The notes: generated from the letters alone by a model not told the origin. A DNA stretch of 64,000 bases from Blastomyces gilchristii SLH14081 (GCF_000003855.2 NW_003101667.1:1586037-1650036); one strand, 5' to 3'. Shown: positions 12,541-26,120, counted from the first letter of the stretch. Numbers and translations are program-made.

Positions 12541-12783
12541 AAGAAGAAGAAGAAGAATAAGAATGAGAAGTGAATTATAAAGAATAATAAGAAGAATGAG
12601 AAAGAGAAGAAAGATAATGAGTAGAAAAAGTTTTTTTCTTTTTACTAGTTAATTATAAGTTCATAATTATTAATAATTGAAATTGATTTTAAGTTTTTAA
12701 AAATTATTGTACAAGTTGTAATCAATGTCAGGAATAATATATATATATATATTTAACTATCATGATTTACAAATCACTATAAT
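12541..12783 (+). repeat. Dispersed repeat end, inverted partner at 58,567-58,852
   Basis: About 245 bp beginning in a lysine-codon-rich GAAGAA tract and ending in ATATAT then ACTATCATGA...CACTATAATGTAT matches the reverse complement of 58,567-58,852; most differences I compared are transitions. Upstream (12,280-12,620) the plus strand reads as a mostly open, Lys-rich stretch broken by TGA/TAG that Trp codons would explain. It may be the C-terminal end of a transposon protein with its terminus at 12,783, but the family is not identified. Confidence 0.55.
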
Positions 12784-15747
12784 GTATAAGTATCAATATT
12801 TTTTCAATATTAATATTTACAATATTAATATATTTTTAATAATATTATCTGATAATGTAATTTGATAACACTCTCTTTCATAATATTAATATATTTCAAG
12901 AAATATAACAGAAATTAATCAAGATTGTTTATTTACTTTTATACATTGATGATATTCAATCTGAGTTAGTATTAAAATTATAACTAAGTTAAGAAAGAAG
13001 ATTATTTTCTTTTATAATAATTATCTTATATATATCAGTGATCAGTTATTATCTTTAATAAAAATAAATTATTATCTTTCTTAAATCTTTATTATATCTT
13101 CTGAATTCACTTCTTTCACTTCTTTAATTTCTATTAAAGATTCATAAACTCTTCAAGAAATCACTGTGAATCACAAAGTCTATATTATTTATAATTCAAC
13201 ACAGAATGCTCTTTTTCAATTATGATAAATAATCACTTCATTCTTCATATCTGATTTCAGGTCATGAAATTTATGAAAAACTCAACATAAATATTGAGAT
13301 GAACTATGACATAATTATCAATAGATTGTATTATAGATTACTGAAGAGTTATCTCTCTACTATAATTACTATAACTTTATTCAGAAAGATTTATTATAAA
13401 CTTATCATAGCTCTGATAGAATTTTCTAACATCTGAAGTCATCAGAATGCAGATAATAAAAGAAAAATAATCAGAAAATTACTACTGAGCTGATAAGTTA
13501 CTCTATCAGATAATAATTTTTAATAATGCTAACTTTCTAATTGAAGAAAATCATATAAAAATGATCATANNNNNNNNNNNNNNNNNNNNNNNNNNNNNNN
13601 NNNNNNNNNNNNNNNNNNNNNNNNNNNNNNNNNNNNNNNNNNNNNNNNNNNNNNNNNNNNNNNNNNNNNNNNNNNNNNNNNNNNNNNNNNNNNNNNNNNN
13701 NNNNNNNNNNNNNNNNNNNNNNNNNNNNNNNNNNNNNNNNNNNNNNNNNNNNNNNNNNNNNNNNNNNNNNNNNNNNNNNNNNNNNNNNNNNNNNNNNNNN
13801 NNNNNNNNNNNNNNNNNNNNNNNNNNNNNNNNNNNNNNNNNNNNNNNNNNNNNNNNNNNNNNNNNNNNNNNNNNNNNNNNNNNNNNNNNNNNNNNNNNNN
13901 NNNNNNNNNNNNNNNNNNNNNNNNNNNNNNNNNNNNNNNNNNNNNNNNNNNNNNNNNNNNNNNNNNNNNNNNNNNNNNNNNNNNNNNNNNNNNNNNNNNN
14001 NNNNNNNNNNNNNNNNNNNNNNNNNNNNNNNNNNNNNNNNNNNNNNNNNNNNNNNGAAGAGCTTAAAGCAAAAATGGCTTTGCATTTCTAAAAGATAAAT
14101 AAGAATATTCTCTTACATTACTTATATGATTTAACTTGTGATAGAAACACTGATAAAGAATCTTAATATTGAGATGATGAATAATGAGATAACTGATTCT
14201 TGAAATAAGAATGAGATAAAAGTGATTACTTAAGTAACTTTAATATTCACTTTATAAAAGATCATATTTTTTAATAATACTTTTTAATATTGCTTTTTGA
14301 TAATACTTTTTAATAATGCTACTGTTAATATTGAATAGATTGACTAATAATTTAAATATCACAGATTTGAAACATTGCTAATGTGATTTATATCTTCTCT
14401 AAATAATAATAATGATTTCATAATATTTAATAAATAAACAAATCAGTCATATCACTGAATATGATACAGAATGTTAGAATACAGTGAAGTTCAATATATA
14501 AGATAACTATTCAGACTCTTTAATTATATCAGATGATTAATCATTGAGTGTAACACTCTGATTAGAAAAAGATTCAGACATTGAAACTTTCTGATATAGA
14601 GTGAACTCAGTTGAAATATGTGATTAATTTACTGTTTCAGTTTTATAAGATAATAAAGACAGTCTTAATCACTTATACATCAATGCTGCAGTCAGTCTGA
14701 TAAGTGTATAACAGTTTATTTACTTATCTTAAGAAGCAGTTGAATCACTTAAAAAGAAATTCAGTCTGAGATAATACTATAGTGCAGGCTATTATTGCTG
14801 TAAGAAATAAACTGATATATTATTACAGCAAAACTGAACAATCTTTTGCAGAGTACTATACTATAGCAGCTCTACTAGATTTCTTCTATTGAGTTAATAT
14901 CTAAACTTCTCAAGATTGAATAGAGAAGAAATAAGACTTATATATTAAATTAGTCTGAGACTACTATAATATCAACTATCAGAGATTTGAATGAGCAGAT
15001 GTTAGACATGTGAAGACAGTGAAATACAATTCTCTAGTAAGTAATGATTTTTGATAATACTTTATATTATATAGAACTATAATACTAACTTTGAAACAGA
15101 ACTTGCATACATTGATTGCAACTGAAAATCAGACAAAACTATATACTTATAAAACTGAATTTGACTGCTATCTTCAAGATAATCTGATAAATTTACATGT
15201 TAAATCAATTCTAGAGTTATGAAAAATTGTTCAGAGTATATATTCAACTGTTGCACTGATAATGTGTGATATTCTGATAATTTCATTGACAGAGATGAAA
15301 ATGAAGTAAAAGTTCAACTCAAGCTGAGATATTTATCACTATTACTGAAGACAATTATAAGAAGAAATAATTAAGAAACTCATGATTATAAAATATGAAA
15401 TTATCAGATAGTTTAATACCTTTGATCACAGTATATCAGAGAAGTGTAGTTTTCATGAGAAAGTGAAGAATAAACTTGTACAAGAATATATTTAGTTGAT
15501 TCATAAGTGTTATCAATAATTATTATCAAATTCTGATTATATAAGCAATCACTGAATAAACTGAATGAGACTGAATTTAATCTTCAGTCTCAGTCTTATT
15601 CTGATTTTTGAAGAATGATCATCTTTCACAGTCTATTCTGAGAAATTAATCTCATTTCACTGTTCTTGTATTAAATCTGATCATTTTTCATGTCATTTCT
15701 CTCAGAAATGATTCATTTTCAGATTTTTTTGATACTTGATTCTGATG
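12784..15747. other. AT-rich DNA without recognisable genes, includes assembly gap
   Basis: This is very AT-rich sequence with almost no CpG. I found no domain or LTR I can name. Short motifs such as TTTTTAATAATACTTTT recur near 12,250, 13,515, 14,275 and 15,050. An assembly gap of 486 N runs from 13,570 to 14,055, so any reading frame across it is meaningless. Confidence 0.6.
13570..14055. other. Assembly gap (486 N)
   Basis: A run of N characters. Its odd length suggests an estimated gap size, unlike the 100 N gap at 34,162-34,261. Confidence 0.99.
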
Positions 15748-15824
15748 AGACTCACGCCAAGAAATGTATGAGACCAGATCAAATGAGACTAAATGTGAAA
15801 TTCATGGTCCCGCTGGCCAGTCTA
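15748..15824 (+). mobile_element. hAT-like MITE, 3' fragment
   Basis: About 77 bp match the last part of the 506 bp MITE family, ending in GGCCAGTCTA at 15,824. It keeps more GG/CC than the full RIP-eroded copies. The left side does not continue into the element, so this is a truncated copy. The rest of 15,825-16,100 shows nothing I can name. Confidence 0.7.
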
Positions 15825-16689
15825 GTCTCTACTAGCTGTTTTATAGCTTGCAATCTCTTTCTCAGTATTTTTCAAATACTCAAGCAGTTTTCATGAATTC
15901 TCTGATAATGAATAATCTTCTTATTTAACAAGGTATTAATGCTTGCTATAATATGTTCACTTATTCAATATTTTCTTTATAAGATATTCAGTATCACTCT
16001 CAATCTTGATACTATCTGACTAAGATGACTCTATCTCAGAACATTACTTATAAAGCTTCAAATAGAAAATGTGAAAAATAGAATAAATTGATTTTAATTC
16101 TGAGAATAATTTTAACTTATATATCTATTTACTTATCACTCTTATTACTGAGAAATATTCTAGTCACTACTTACTAAGCTTCTTATACAGTCTTATTATC
16201 TTGATATTTTTTGTTAAAAGTAGCACTTGATTCTCTATAAGAACTTCATTGAAAGATGTTTTTAATTATAGTATTCTATCTACTACTTCCGAGTATAGTA
16301 AATGCTTTTCATCATCTTCTTATAAATTTTATTTAAAAGTTTCAATTTTACTTTTATCTCTGATACTGAGAGATACTCTGTTCTCTATATCTATTTAACA
16401 TTCTGACTATCTATTTCTCTTTTTAAAATATTATTCATAATATCACTGAGTAATGAAGAATTATATTCATAATAAGTATAGAAAGAAGATACTTTTAAGA
16501 TTATATTCTTTACATTATTATATATAAATTCAGTTATTAGAAGATATTTAAGTTAATCATTCTAATAATATAAATAGAACACTTGAAGATACTATTCTAA
16601 CATCTAATTCTGATATTCAGTCTGATTATCTGTCTGTAAATGAAATGTAATACTAAGAAGACATCTTATTATAAGATAATAGTAAAAAG

Positions 16690-17450
16690 TCAATCAGTAT
16701 TTACTGATGAAGAGAGATTCTCAATCTGTTATTAATGATTTTAAAGCACTGTAATTATGAATAATAATATCTAAAAATAGATCAGTTAATTCAGAGACTT
16801 TAACCTTTTTATAAGTAGAGATATATTTAGTCATCTTTATAAAGTGATTAATAATGATTAAAATTAAGTTATATTCTTTGACTCTTGTCAACTTCAGTAG
16901 ATTAACTATGAAATTTATTAATAGATTCTGTCATGAGTTCTTTGAAACAGGCAGTGATATTAACTTTATTATTATTATTCTTTCATTATACTCATATGCA
17001 AGCGGAGCTTATGATGAGTCCTTGTATAATGTTAAATACAGGTCAAGTGTTGATTATACAGGAGGAAATACAGGTGTTGAGATCACACCAAGATAACAAG
17101 AACATAGGAAAATACAAAGAAGTGACAATTAAATACATGCGATGATAACTTTCCAGCTCAGGAACATAGAGTGATTCATTGAAGCAATTTGTACATCTCT
17201 GTATTTATTAGAAACCTGAGGTGCTTGAGTTCCGGATTTAATGTATTCCATGTGGGTTTCAAACCCACATGTCTTGATTTCTTATACCAAGGCGCTACCA
17301 GGTGGCCGCATTAATCATTCAGCCACTGAGATCAGTGATATCAACTCATTATATTACTTATATCACAGAATCTTTATTTTTTAACAGATATTATAAGTCT
17401 TAATATACTCTTTAACATCTGCTCAGAGCTTGTCTTAAATATATTTATAT
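16690..17450 (-). pseudogene. Gypsy integrase remnant split by a SINE (Gy1)
   Basis: Left of the SINE the minus strand reads ALPESKNS, then NHFIKMTKYISTYKKVKVSE and SLFISKYW, matching the catalytic core of fungal gypsy integrases. Right of the SINE, near 17,346-17,450, the frame continues into DVKEYIKTYNICQK-like sequence from the zinc-binding side. Joining the two sides across one 13 bp target copy restores continuity, which confirms both calls. Confidence 0.78.
16965..17332 (-). mobile_element. tRNA-derived SINE, family 1, copy in gypsy integrase
   Basis: A 368 bp copy, same orientation as the one at 6,278-6,649, with the ATT tail at the low-coordinate end and the tRNA-like head near 17,332. 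The target duplication is CAGTGATATTAAC (16,952-16,964) and CAGTGATATCAAC (17,333-17,345), 13 bp with one C/T difference. It is partly mutated by C-to-T change but keeps some CpG (for example GGCGC near 17,291), so it is of intermediate age. Confidence 0.87.
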
Positions 17451-18833
17451 TTTAGAAGCTTCTCAGTCTTCTCTAATCTGAAGTGCTCAGTATGAAAATT
17501 ATTATAATGAATTCTTAATAACTTCTGATACACTGCTCTGCTATGAGAGATCAAGACTGAATTATTCAGCAGTAGAAGTTCATATTCTTCTAGTTATTAA
17601 TGACTTGATTTCTTAGTAACACTACTTTGCTCAGAGTCTGTCTCTTTCAAGTTTAAACTGAATTTCTTCTTCTTCAACTTCTGAATTTAAGCTGTAGTAG
17701 AGATGTTCTTCTACTGTAATTTTTCAATGAATTCTAAAAGTAGTCAGATTGAAAGATTATAGACTGTTTCATTCTTTATCAATTTAGTAATAGTAAGATA
17801 TAATATAAGAAGCTTATAATTTTCAGTATCAGTCTTCTGCAGAAATCTGAGTTTTCTTTCATCTTTTATACAGAATTGCACAGCTGTCTTATCAGTGCTA
17901 TTTCTGAGTTTCAGAGAATCTTAATTCTCTGCAGTCAGCTTCTTCTGTAGTGATAACAGAGATTCTTTTATAGAATTCTTCTCTTCATTAATGATATTAT
18001 AATCAAATTATTTAGATAGTGTATTAGTGAGATTAAGTCAATCTGAATAATATCAGATATAGAAATCATACTCTGAAAGCAGCTTCACTCATCTAACTTG
18101 ACATTCTGTCAAGCTCTTTGTTATCAAGAAGTAACACAGATTTGTATAATCAGTGAGAACTTGCACTGAGTACTTACTACTCTGAAGATAATGTCACTAG
18201 ATCTTAAAGAATTCAATAATTACTAATATCTCTTAATTATGAGTATTATATCTTCTCTGTGTGAGTAATAACTTCTTGAAGAAGAAGATTACTAATCTTT
18301 ATTTACAGTGTCTTATAGACTCTGTGAAAAAGCCTTCTCTTACAGACATTTCATTGTCTATATTCTCAGAGATTATTATTTCTCAATTCTTTCAGTGTTA
18401 AAAGATCTTCAATATTAACTGTGAAAAGATTTCACAGATTTCATTCTCAGATGTATCAGTCTCACACTGACTGAGTAAGTTAGAGTTAAAGTGATTTAGT
18501 ATTATAATATTTATAAAAGCTTACTTCAATTCTATAAATGCTCTTATAATATCTTGAGTAAGAATAAACAGTCTTATTTTCCTGTCTTTAACATTTTCTC
18601 TTTAATAGATTGATAAGAGAGACAGTAATCTGTGAATATACATAGATGAATCATCTATAGAAATTTATAAATTTTAGAAATATCTACATCTTGCAGTACA
18701 TCTGCAGCACTGATCAGTTCTTAATAACAGAGACTCAGCTTCTGTTCATTGAAATACTATTAATCTCAATAATATAATTTAAGAAATCAGTCTTCTACAT
18801 GTAGAATGAGCATTTCTCAGTGTTTGTATAGAG

Positions 18834-19320
18834 TTAATACTGTCTCAAGCAACTTAACACTTCTTGAATATAAGTATCATGTTCTTCTTTCATTTTTGAG
18901 AAGATTAGAATGTTATTTAAGTATACTATATAGAAGATATTTACAAGACTCTGTAGTGTCTTATTTATATAGATCTGAAAGATGACTGAAGTATTATAAA
19001 GATTAAAAGATAAAACAAGATACTCAAAATTACTATACTTGATATGAAAAATCAATTTTTAAATGTTATCTTTGTTAACTCTGATTATATGATAGATATT
19101 CTATATATCAATCTTTAAGAATATCTTTACTTTAGATAATTGATTAATTATCTCATCAATTAATGATAATAAATAGTGATTCTTAACTGTCATTTTATTG
19201 AGATCTCTGTAGTCTATACATAGATGTAGTCTACTGTTCTTCTTAAGTATAAATAGTATAAGTGTCTCTGTCAGACTCTTCAATGAGTGTATTCATTTCT
19301 TTGATTACACTTTCTCAAGA
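18834..19320 (-). pseudogene. Gypsy reverse transcriptase remnant (Gy1)
   Basis: The minus strand reads LHLCIDYRDLNKMTVKNHY near 19,180-19,240, then IYINKTL and VYLNNILIFSK near 18,890-18,970. These match the Ty3/gypsy RT order (LCVDYR.LN, F..Y.N..L, YLDDILIFS). The catalytic YLDD reads YLNN, both Asp lost through G-to-A change on this strand. Two open pieces (18,834-19,055 and 19,101-19,283) are split by stops. Confidence 0.85.
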
Positions 19321-21794
19321 TATTTATAAAGAATATTTAATTTCTTTACTAAGAAGTTATAAAGAGATCTGTACAGTGCTGTTGCATCATCTTCAAGATA
19401 AATCTTATATTACATCTTGATATTAGAAAACTTCACTGCTTCTCTTTCTGAAAAGATATTCTTATAATCTGTAAAGAGATGTTATATTCATTTATCTTTA
19501 ATAACAGATACTGCTGCTAATCTTGCAGTAAGAGTGATAACTTTTTCATCTATCTTTAAGTCTCAGTCATCTGCTACACAGTATATCAACTCTATCTTTT
19601 TCTCAAGATTTTTTCAATGAAACTCTTCAGATTTCTCTATTACTATCTCTTCATCAGTGAGACAGTATTATTATGTCTGAGTGACTCAGTTAATGAGAGA
19701 ATTGTTTTCTCTCAATTACAGAAGATCTAGAATAATATTTTTATCTATAATATTAACAGTGTGAAGAAGCAGACTGCTCTTCTTAAAGATTTCTTCTGAG
19801 TCTGTAATCACATACTTTGCTTAAATTATGCTAAAATAATGATATTTTATTTCATCAGTAAATTTCATATAGTCTGATAGATCTACCTTCTTTCAACTCT
19901 TTATTAAAGAAAAGAAATAGAATATGAAGTTAGTATTCACTCTGAAGTTAAGTAGATATCTTACTAATATCTTCTTATTCAGAGTATTCATTATAATTGT
20001 AATATAAACTCAGAGATATGAGAATTATCAATTCTTCATTTCTTTCTCTTCTTTATCTTCTACAGATATATTTGTCAGAAGAGAAGTTAACTTTAATAAA
20101 ATATTTTCTCAGTTTCTTCTCTTCTTCAGCTTCTTATAATTACTCGTATAATGATTATCAGCTTCACAGTTAAAAGAGAGATCTTTATTAAATGTTTTTT
20201 AATATTTCTTCACAGTGAGTGAAGAATCAGAATACTTGAAATTCTTCTTTACATTCTCTGCACTAAAGTTATCACAGTATTATTTAGATCTTATTAACCT
20301 TTTTCTCAGAGTATTAATTATTTAAATAGATTCAGAAAGCTAAGTTGACAAGCTTAGTATAATTAATTAATAAACTCTGATACTGTGATATTATTATCTG
20401 TATCTTATAAGTCAGCTTCATAAGATAAAGCTGTGTTTTTAATTGATTCAAATCATCAGTTAATTTCTCTCAATACTCTTTAAATCTTGTATTGAAATTA
20501 GAAGAATTCTCATCATCTCATTGATATAATAAGTTGAATTGCTGTGTCACTGTAAAGTCACAGTTGCAGTAATCTTTAATCTGATTCAGTAGAAAGTGTT
20601 TAAATTCTTCTCAAGTTATAACAGTATTAATACACTCTAGCTCTCTCTTCTTAATAATTTAAGTAGTTGCAGAGATGTCTTTAAGAAGGTTAACAGTGTA
20701 TATTACTCATATCTTATAAGTATTAAACTGACTCAGATTAAGGTGAAATTTGTGTTTAAGAATATAGATAAAGTTGTGAAATTCAGACAATGTATTTCTC
20801 TTATAATTTGAAGAATCTTCAACCTTAATCTCTCTATCTCTATGATAGATGTAGGTGTGTAGAGGCCGCAGTAGTGACAGAGTGATTAAAGAGCTTATAT
20901 TAAAGTGTACAGTGAGTTCAGAAATCTTGAATTTCTGTCAGAGTAGAGATATACATACTCCAGAGAATAATATGAAGTTCTCTTCAGAGAATGAGATTGA
21001 GTTGATTTCAGTACAGATGTATGAGATTATATCAGTCTGTTAATAGAGCTCAACTGATTCAAACTTGTAATGAGATTGAGTGATTCAAATTATAATATGA
21101 TGAAACTGAAGTGGTGACTAGTCAGTGATATTATATAGAGATAGTTGTTTAAGAAGCTGTAGAGATGAGCTTGATTATCTTGCTTAAATAGTGAGCTTAT
21201 GAGCTACAGAATTATTGTGAGAATATCACAGATATAATACTTAGTATACTAAGAAGATTGTATGAGAAATGCAGTAACTCTTATATATATTTCTGTAGAA
21301 GATAAAATGAATCACTGACTTCTTTAATAAGAAGCCAGCATCTAGCTATTCTATATAGATAATAAGTAGATACTCTTCTTTCATTTCATGAGCAAGAATA
21401 GTCAGGGCGATATCTCAGCAGTGTCTCACTGCTATGAAAGAGTAATTTGCTGATCTTATATAGAAGTGAAGTTCTTATATTTATCAATCAGCTCTTTCTA
21501 TATTATATGCAAATAATATCATAAAGTGATTGAAAACCAGTTTGAATAGTCTGCAGAATGAATGAAATCATATGCATAAAAGTGATAAGCTGTGTGAAAC
21601 TGTAATGAGACCTTGACATAATCTGAGATATGACACTATCAGAGATTTATAATATGTTTTATACAAGCTTACTTTGCTATACTTTCACTGATTTATTCTC
21701 TTTTTAACTGACTTCTGACTGACAACTGCCAGAGATCATAGAAGAAGATAATGAACTTGAATAATAGATTGAAGATATTCTTAATAAAAGAGTC

Positions 21795-22727
21795 TACAGC
21801 TGCAGCTAGACTGACTGTGTGACTGTGTCTGAGATTAAAATCAGAATATTTAATAGTTTCATTATTAATTCAACTGATCTCATTACACAGTTTTAAGATT
21901 ATATAGTAGTTTTATACTGTCTCAGTGAGACTTACTGTCTACTCTTATTATATTTTTCAAATGAGATCATGATTTTCACTTCTCAATTTAAATTATTTTT
22001 ATTGCTTTAAATGACTTTAAATCTCATTTGAGTGTTATCAAAAATCATTACTTTTTAAAAAATTAAAAATAGGCTAAAAAAACCTTAAAAGGTCTAAAAA
22101 TAGCAACTTTATGCTAAGAATGAGACTAAATGACATTAAATGAGATCACTTTCTTATTTTTTCTAAGTCATGATCTCATTTTAAGATTTGATATATAGTC
22201 ACTTTACATGTTTTTTTAATGATTAGTCACAGTGGGATTCACATTAAGAAATGTATGAGATCAGATTAAATGAGATTAAATGTGAAATTTATAATCTCAG
22301 TAGTCAGTCTAGCTGTAACTGATAATATCTTATGAAATGAGTCAGCTATAAATATCTGATCTGAACTCTGAGCTCTATATTATTTAAAAAAACCGCTCTT
22401 GACTGATGAGAACTACATGTCTGTAACTCTATCTCACTTCTGAAAAGAGAGAATTAATGTAGCAGACTATATCTGATTGATAGATTATTTTATTACACTT
22501 CATAGATTTCTGCTGAAAGCTTCAATTCTCAGTTATCAATTCTCAGTTAAAGAACTTATGAAGTTTCTATTCTTCCGCCTCAAAGCTTTATCTCATATGT
22601 GTATAAATATCCGCTTCAATTGCTGATTCTCATACTTTCTCTTTTTATTTTTCTTCTCTAATATTTTTTACTTTTGTTATATAAGACCTATATATTATAC
22701 TGATCTATTCAGTGTAGGTCTCTTATA
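21795..22727 (+). repeat. Gypsy LTR interrupted by MITE copy A
   Basis: With the MITE and one target copy removed, about 420 bp remain. The right end, read on the minus strand, is TATAAGAGACCTACACTG, matching TGTAAGAGGTCTACACTG at 58,853 and TGTAAGAAGCCTACACTG at 60,303. The left end TACAGCTGCAGCTGATAATA aligns base for base with TGTGACTGCAGCTGATAATA in the other copies, allowing for RIP transitions. Confidence 0.75.
21807..22311 (+). mobile_element. hAT-like MITE copy A
   Basis: A 505 bp element bounded by TAGACTG and CAGTCTA. The flanks are GCTGCAGC and GCTGTAAC, an 8 bp target duplication with two transitions. It sits near one end of a gypsy LTR. It has no coding capacity and is heavily C-to-T mutated. 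Confidence 0.85.
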
Positions 22728-22845
22728 ATATCTATCTGTAATCTAGTTAAGAGTAAGAGATTAAAGTGAAATAATATCACTGTGTCTGTAAATATCTGTT
22801 TTAATCTTATAAAGATCTTATAAGCTTTTAAGATAAGAAAGTTCT

Positions 22846-23931
22846 GGCCCGGTGACGTAGTGGTTAACTACGCTACCATGAAGCCTCAATTAGCGGCCTT
22901 CCCCCCGGGGAATGAATGTCAAGAGAGGGCAGATTCGAACTCTGCAAGAGTCATCTTAATCACAGCTTCCACTGTTAAGTCATAAAACAGTACTGGAGGC
23001 CCCGGGTGCACTATAGCAAATCATCATCAAGCTTAAGATGTTCATCCCAGGGGTTCTCAGGTGCTAATTCTCACTGATCTTAGAGTTAACAGCTTCCCAG
23101 GCACTTCAAGTTAAATCAGTACTAGAGTGATTGAGGTCTAGAGTGCCTGCAGAATAGTGAATCATTGTTAAGCTTAACTGGCCAGGTCTTATCCCTCTCA
23201 CTCTAGACATTCACTTTCAGGGAATGAGATTTAAAAACTATTCAATTAGAACACTCTGGGCCTAGTGAGAACCTAGGTGAGATGAGACCTAGGCGCTCTT
23301 AATAGATGATTAGTGTAAGCAAGATCATGACAGTCAATTGATAGGCTGGAATACTGAGATTGACAGCTGAAAGATTAGAGACTTAACTAGAATTGAGTAG
23401 CTCTGATGTTATTCTTAGTAAGAATCTCACTTATGAATAAGCTAGTTACAGAAGCTAGCTGAGTAGTGACTCTTTAGAGGGAATGATAACCTCTGAAGCA
23501 GGCCTGAGAGAACAGAGGCAGCAGTTGATTATATAGAGTGTTAAAATATGTATATAGCTTAAGATGTAAACTGCAGAGATTTTATTCTGTAGCTCTCTTT
23601 ACTTTATCTTTTTCTTTATCTTTTTCTTTCAATTTCTTTCTATACTATCTATTTAATGTGTCTATCTTTGAGACTGTGTTCTTTTTCTCTTTTCCTTTGT
23701 CATGATATTGTCAAATGATTTCAAAGTATTAAAAGATGTTAAAATACTGCAATTTGTAAACAGTTTTTGTATTCTGAGCTGAAATTTTCTGATTTTACAT
23801 ATCTGAAATTGATGAATGTATAATAGTTAACTTTACAGACATAGGAAAAACCCTGAGAACTAAAAGTTCTCAGGTAGATATTATAGTCTCTGACTACATA
23901 CATCTATAATTGAAGAATAATAATAATAATA
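22846..23931 (+). mobile_element. tRNA-derived SINE, family 2, copy 1 (1.09 kb)
   Basis: The head starts GGCCCGGTGACGTAGTGG, a tRNA-like A-box region (GTAGTGGTTAACTACGC), followed about 75 bp later by a T-arm/B box with GATTCGAACTC near 22,932. The body has no open frame. The last ~370 bp match the 3' end of the Tad-like LINE and end in a hairpin and an (AAT)n tail (about 23,916-23,931). The 13 bp target duplications ATAAGAAAGTTCT (22,833-22,845 and 23,932-23,944) are perfect. Compared with copy 2 it lacks about 30 bp near 23,590. The interval 22,728-22,845 before it is unassigned. Confidence 0.87.
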
Positions 23932-23989
23932 ATAAGAAAGTTCTCACAGTTCTTTCTTCTTAATAATTTTTTCATTCTTTATTTATAGA

Positions 23990-25615
23990 ATAACTTCTTT
24001 CTATTTTCACTCTTCAGTATATCTGTAAGAGCTAAGAAGATTCTTATAAATACAAAGATAAACTATCTATAGAAATTCATAAAACTCAGAAAGATCTGAA
24101 TCTTATAAATACTAGTTAACTCTAATTATAATAAAATAGTCTCAATTTACAAAGATTTTATCTAAATATTATCTATAATAATTACATATTCTAGAAAATT
24201 AATTCAGCAGATACTAAAGTTAAACATTATAAGCTTAATATACAGTTCTGTCTTATCTAAGATCTTTAATATAGTTTATACATGCTCAGTGTGTTCTTTC
24301 TTCTTTATAAAGTACATTATCACATTATTCAGATATATTACTATAAAGACATTCAGATATACATAAAGTGTTTTATTAATAAAAGACTGAAATACTGTGA
24401 AGATATTAGTCAAATCAAAAGATATTACTAGATATTTAAATAATCTCAGTGTAGTTCTGAAGACAGTCTTTTATTCATTCACAGACTATATTTACAGCTG
24501 TGTATATATATTAATTATATTCAATTATATAAATATAACAGCTTCTATAAAATGGTTAATCACATTCTTACTCAGAGACAGAAGATAGTAACTTTTTATA
24601 ATCTTGAAGTTTAGATTATAGTAGTTTATACACAGTCTGAGATCTTCATTCTTCTTCTTTATAAATATTACAGAGGCTTTTATAAAGATCTGTAAGAGTC
24701 AGATAAAGTTATTCTTCAGATTCTTCTTTATATAAGTCTGCAGAACTTCTGTTTTATAATAAGAAAGCTTATAAATTAATTCTAAGAAGAGTTTCTACTC
24801 TTCTATTAAATCTATTATCAGATTCTTCTTATAGTAAGATAAAAGCTTAGTTATTTTAACTGAACTGAATATCTCTATAAGATCTCAGTATTTCTCTGAT
24901 ATCTCAAACTCAGTTTTCATAATTATAAAGTTCTCAGATATTTATAAAGTTATCATATAGATGAGCTTATCTTCTCTAATTAACTTTATAGTATTAACTT
25001 ATTCTATCTTTATAAGTAAGTTTATTAACACTGATTAGAAGTATAAACCTGACTTATAGACAGCTATATATAAATTATATCTTTAAAGTTATACAAGTTC
25101 TAAGTACATGTAATCTATAATATTTATAATAATTACAGTTTCTATAAATCTTCTTCAAGTTCTGAAGAGATCTGATAACTTAAAAATAACTCTTATAAGT
25201 CTCTCAGCTCTCAGATCTGAGTTCTCACACTCTGCTTATTATAACAGCAGATTCTCAGTTTTTATTACTCAGCTTATTCACTTTATAAGCTTTAGAGATA
25301 CTACAGTAATCTGAGATTCTAAGTTTATTAATACTTCTTATACTTACAGAGTAGTAGTACTGCAGTGCAGTCTCTTCTTATAAGTATATGTTTTCATTGA
25401 GAGAGTAACGGATTCAGATATCAACTTCAAGACTTTTAAGAAGATAGTTACTGACTCTATCTATAACTTCTCAAATTTCTATTTCAGTTTGTTAAAACAG
25501 TTTTTACAGAGATATTCTAATTTAAAACAGATAAAGCAGAGACTCTTTTTCTTAATCTTTCTATTATACACTTTATTTATAGAAGCTTATAAAACTCTCT
25601 CTCTCTACTTAGCAG
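23990..25615 (-). mobile_element. Older gypsy remnant, minus strand (Gy2)
   Basis: The minus strand of about 24,070-24,600 carries a degraded gypsy RT. It is the same family as the plus-strand fragment at 27,366-27,498 plus 36,932-37,428: the two match over at least 400 bp, mostly with transitions. Upstream RT/protease/gag sequence probably fills 24,600-25,615 and, beyond a MITE, 26,121-27,111, but I cannot name domains there. The 63-codon open frame at 24,397-24,588 on the plus strand is antisense to the RT. Confidence 0.65.
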
Positions 25616-26120
25616 TAGATTGACCGTGTGACCGTATCTGAGACCAGGACCAGATTTTTTGATAGTCTCATTACCAATTCGACTGACCTCATTACATGGT
25701 TTTAACATTAGATAGTAGTCTCATACTGTCTCAGTGAGACTTACTGTCTACTCTTGTCACATTTTTCAAATGAGATCATGATTTCCACTTCTCAATTTAA
25801 ATTATTTTTATTGCTTTAAATGACTTTAAATCTCATTTGAGTGTTATCAAAAATCATTACTTTTTAAAAAATTAAAAATAGGCTAAAAAAACCTTAAAAG
25901 GTCTAAAAATAGCAACTTTATGCTAAGAATGAGACTAAATGAAATCAAATGAGATCACTTTCTTATTTTTTCTAAGTCATGATCTCATTTTCAGATTTAA
26001 TATATAGTCACTTTACATGATTTTTTAATGATTAGTCTCAGCGGGATTCACGCCAAGAAATGTATGAGATCAGATTAAATGAGATCAAATGTGAAATTCA
26101 TGATCTCAGCAGTCAGTCTA
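25616..26120 (+). mobile_element. hAT-like MITE copy B
   Basis: A 505 bp copy that starts TAGATTG (one C-to-T change from TAGACTG) and ends CAGTCTA. The 8 bp target duplications CTTAGCAG are perfect on both sides. It is inserted in the Gy2 remnant and keeps a little more CpG near both ends than copies A and D. Confidence 0.9.

Larger units (their letters stand above)
16100..20850 (-). mobile_element. Ty3/gypsy pol remnant (Gy1)
   Basis: A degraded LTR retrotransposon on the minus strand. From high to low coordinates: a probable gag/protease region (about 19,400-20,850, not resolved), RT (about 18,800-19,320), a presumed RNase H region, and integrase (about 16,690-17,450). The integrase is interrupted by a SINE at 16,965-17,332. 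I could not find its LTRs; 20,850 is where readable minus-strand sequence ends and a plus-strand gypsy fragment begins. All frames carry RIP-type stops. Confidence 0.75.
20855..22727 (+). mobile_element. 3' end and LTR of a plus-strand gypsy (chromovirus-like)
   Basis: The plus strand near 21,640-21,790 reads a degraded integrase C-terminus with EDNELE..IEDIL, the same sequence found on the minus strand next to the LTR at 60,303. An LTR follows (about 21,795-22,727) with a 505 bp MITE inside it. The IEDIL.R motif resembles the start of a chromodomain, as in chromoviruses. The stretch 20,855-21,600 is not resolved; a 62-codon open frame at 20,855-21,043 is not recognised. Confidence 0.7.

Noticed and set aside
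13537..14091. Open frames of 176-182 codons on both strands
   Set aside because: They run through the 486 N gap; almost every residue is unknown.
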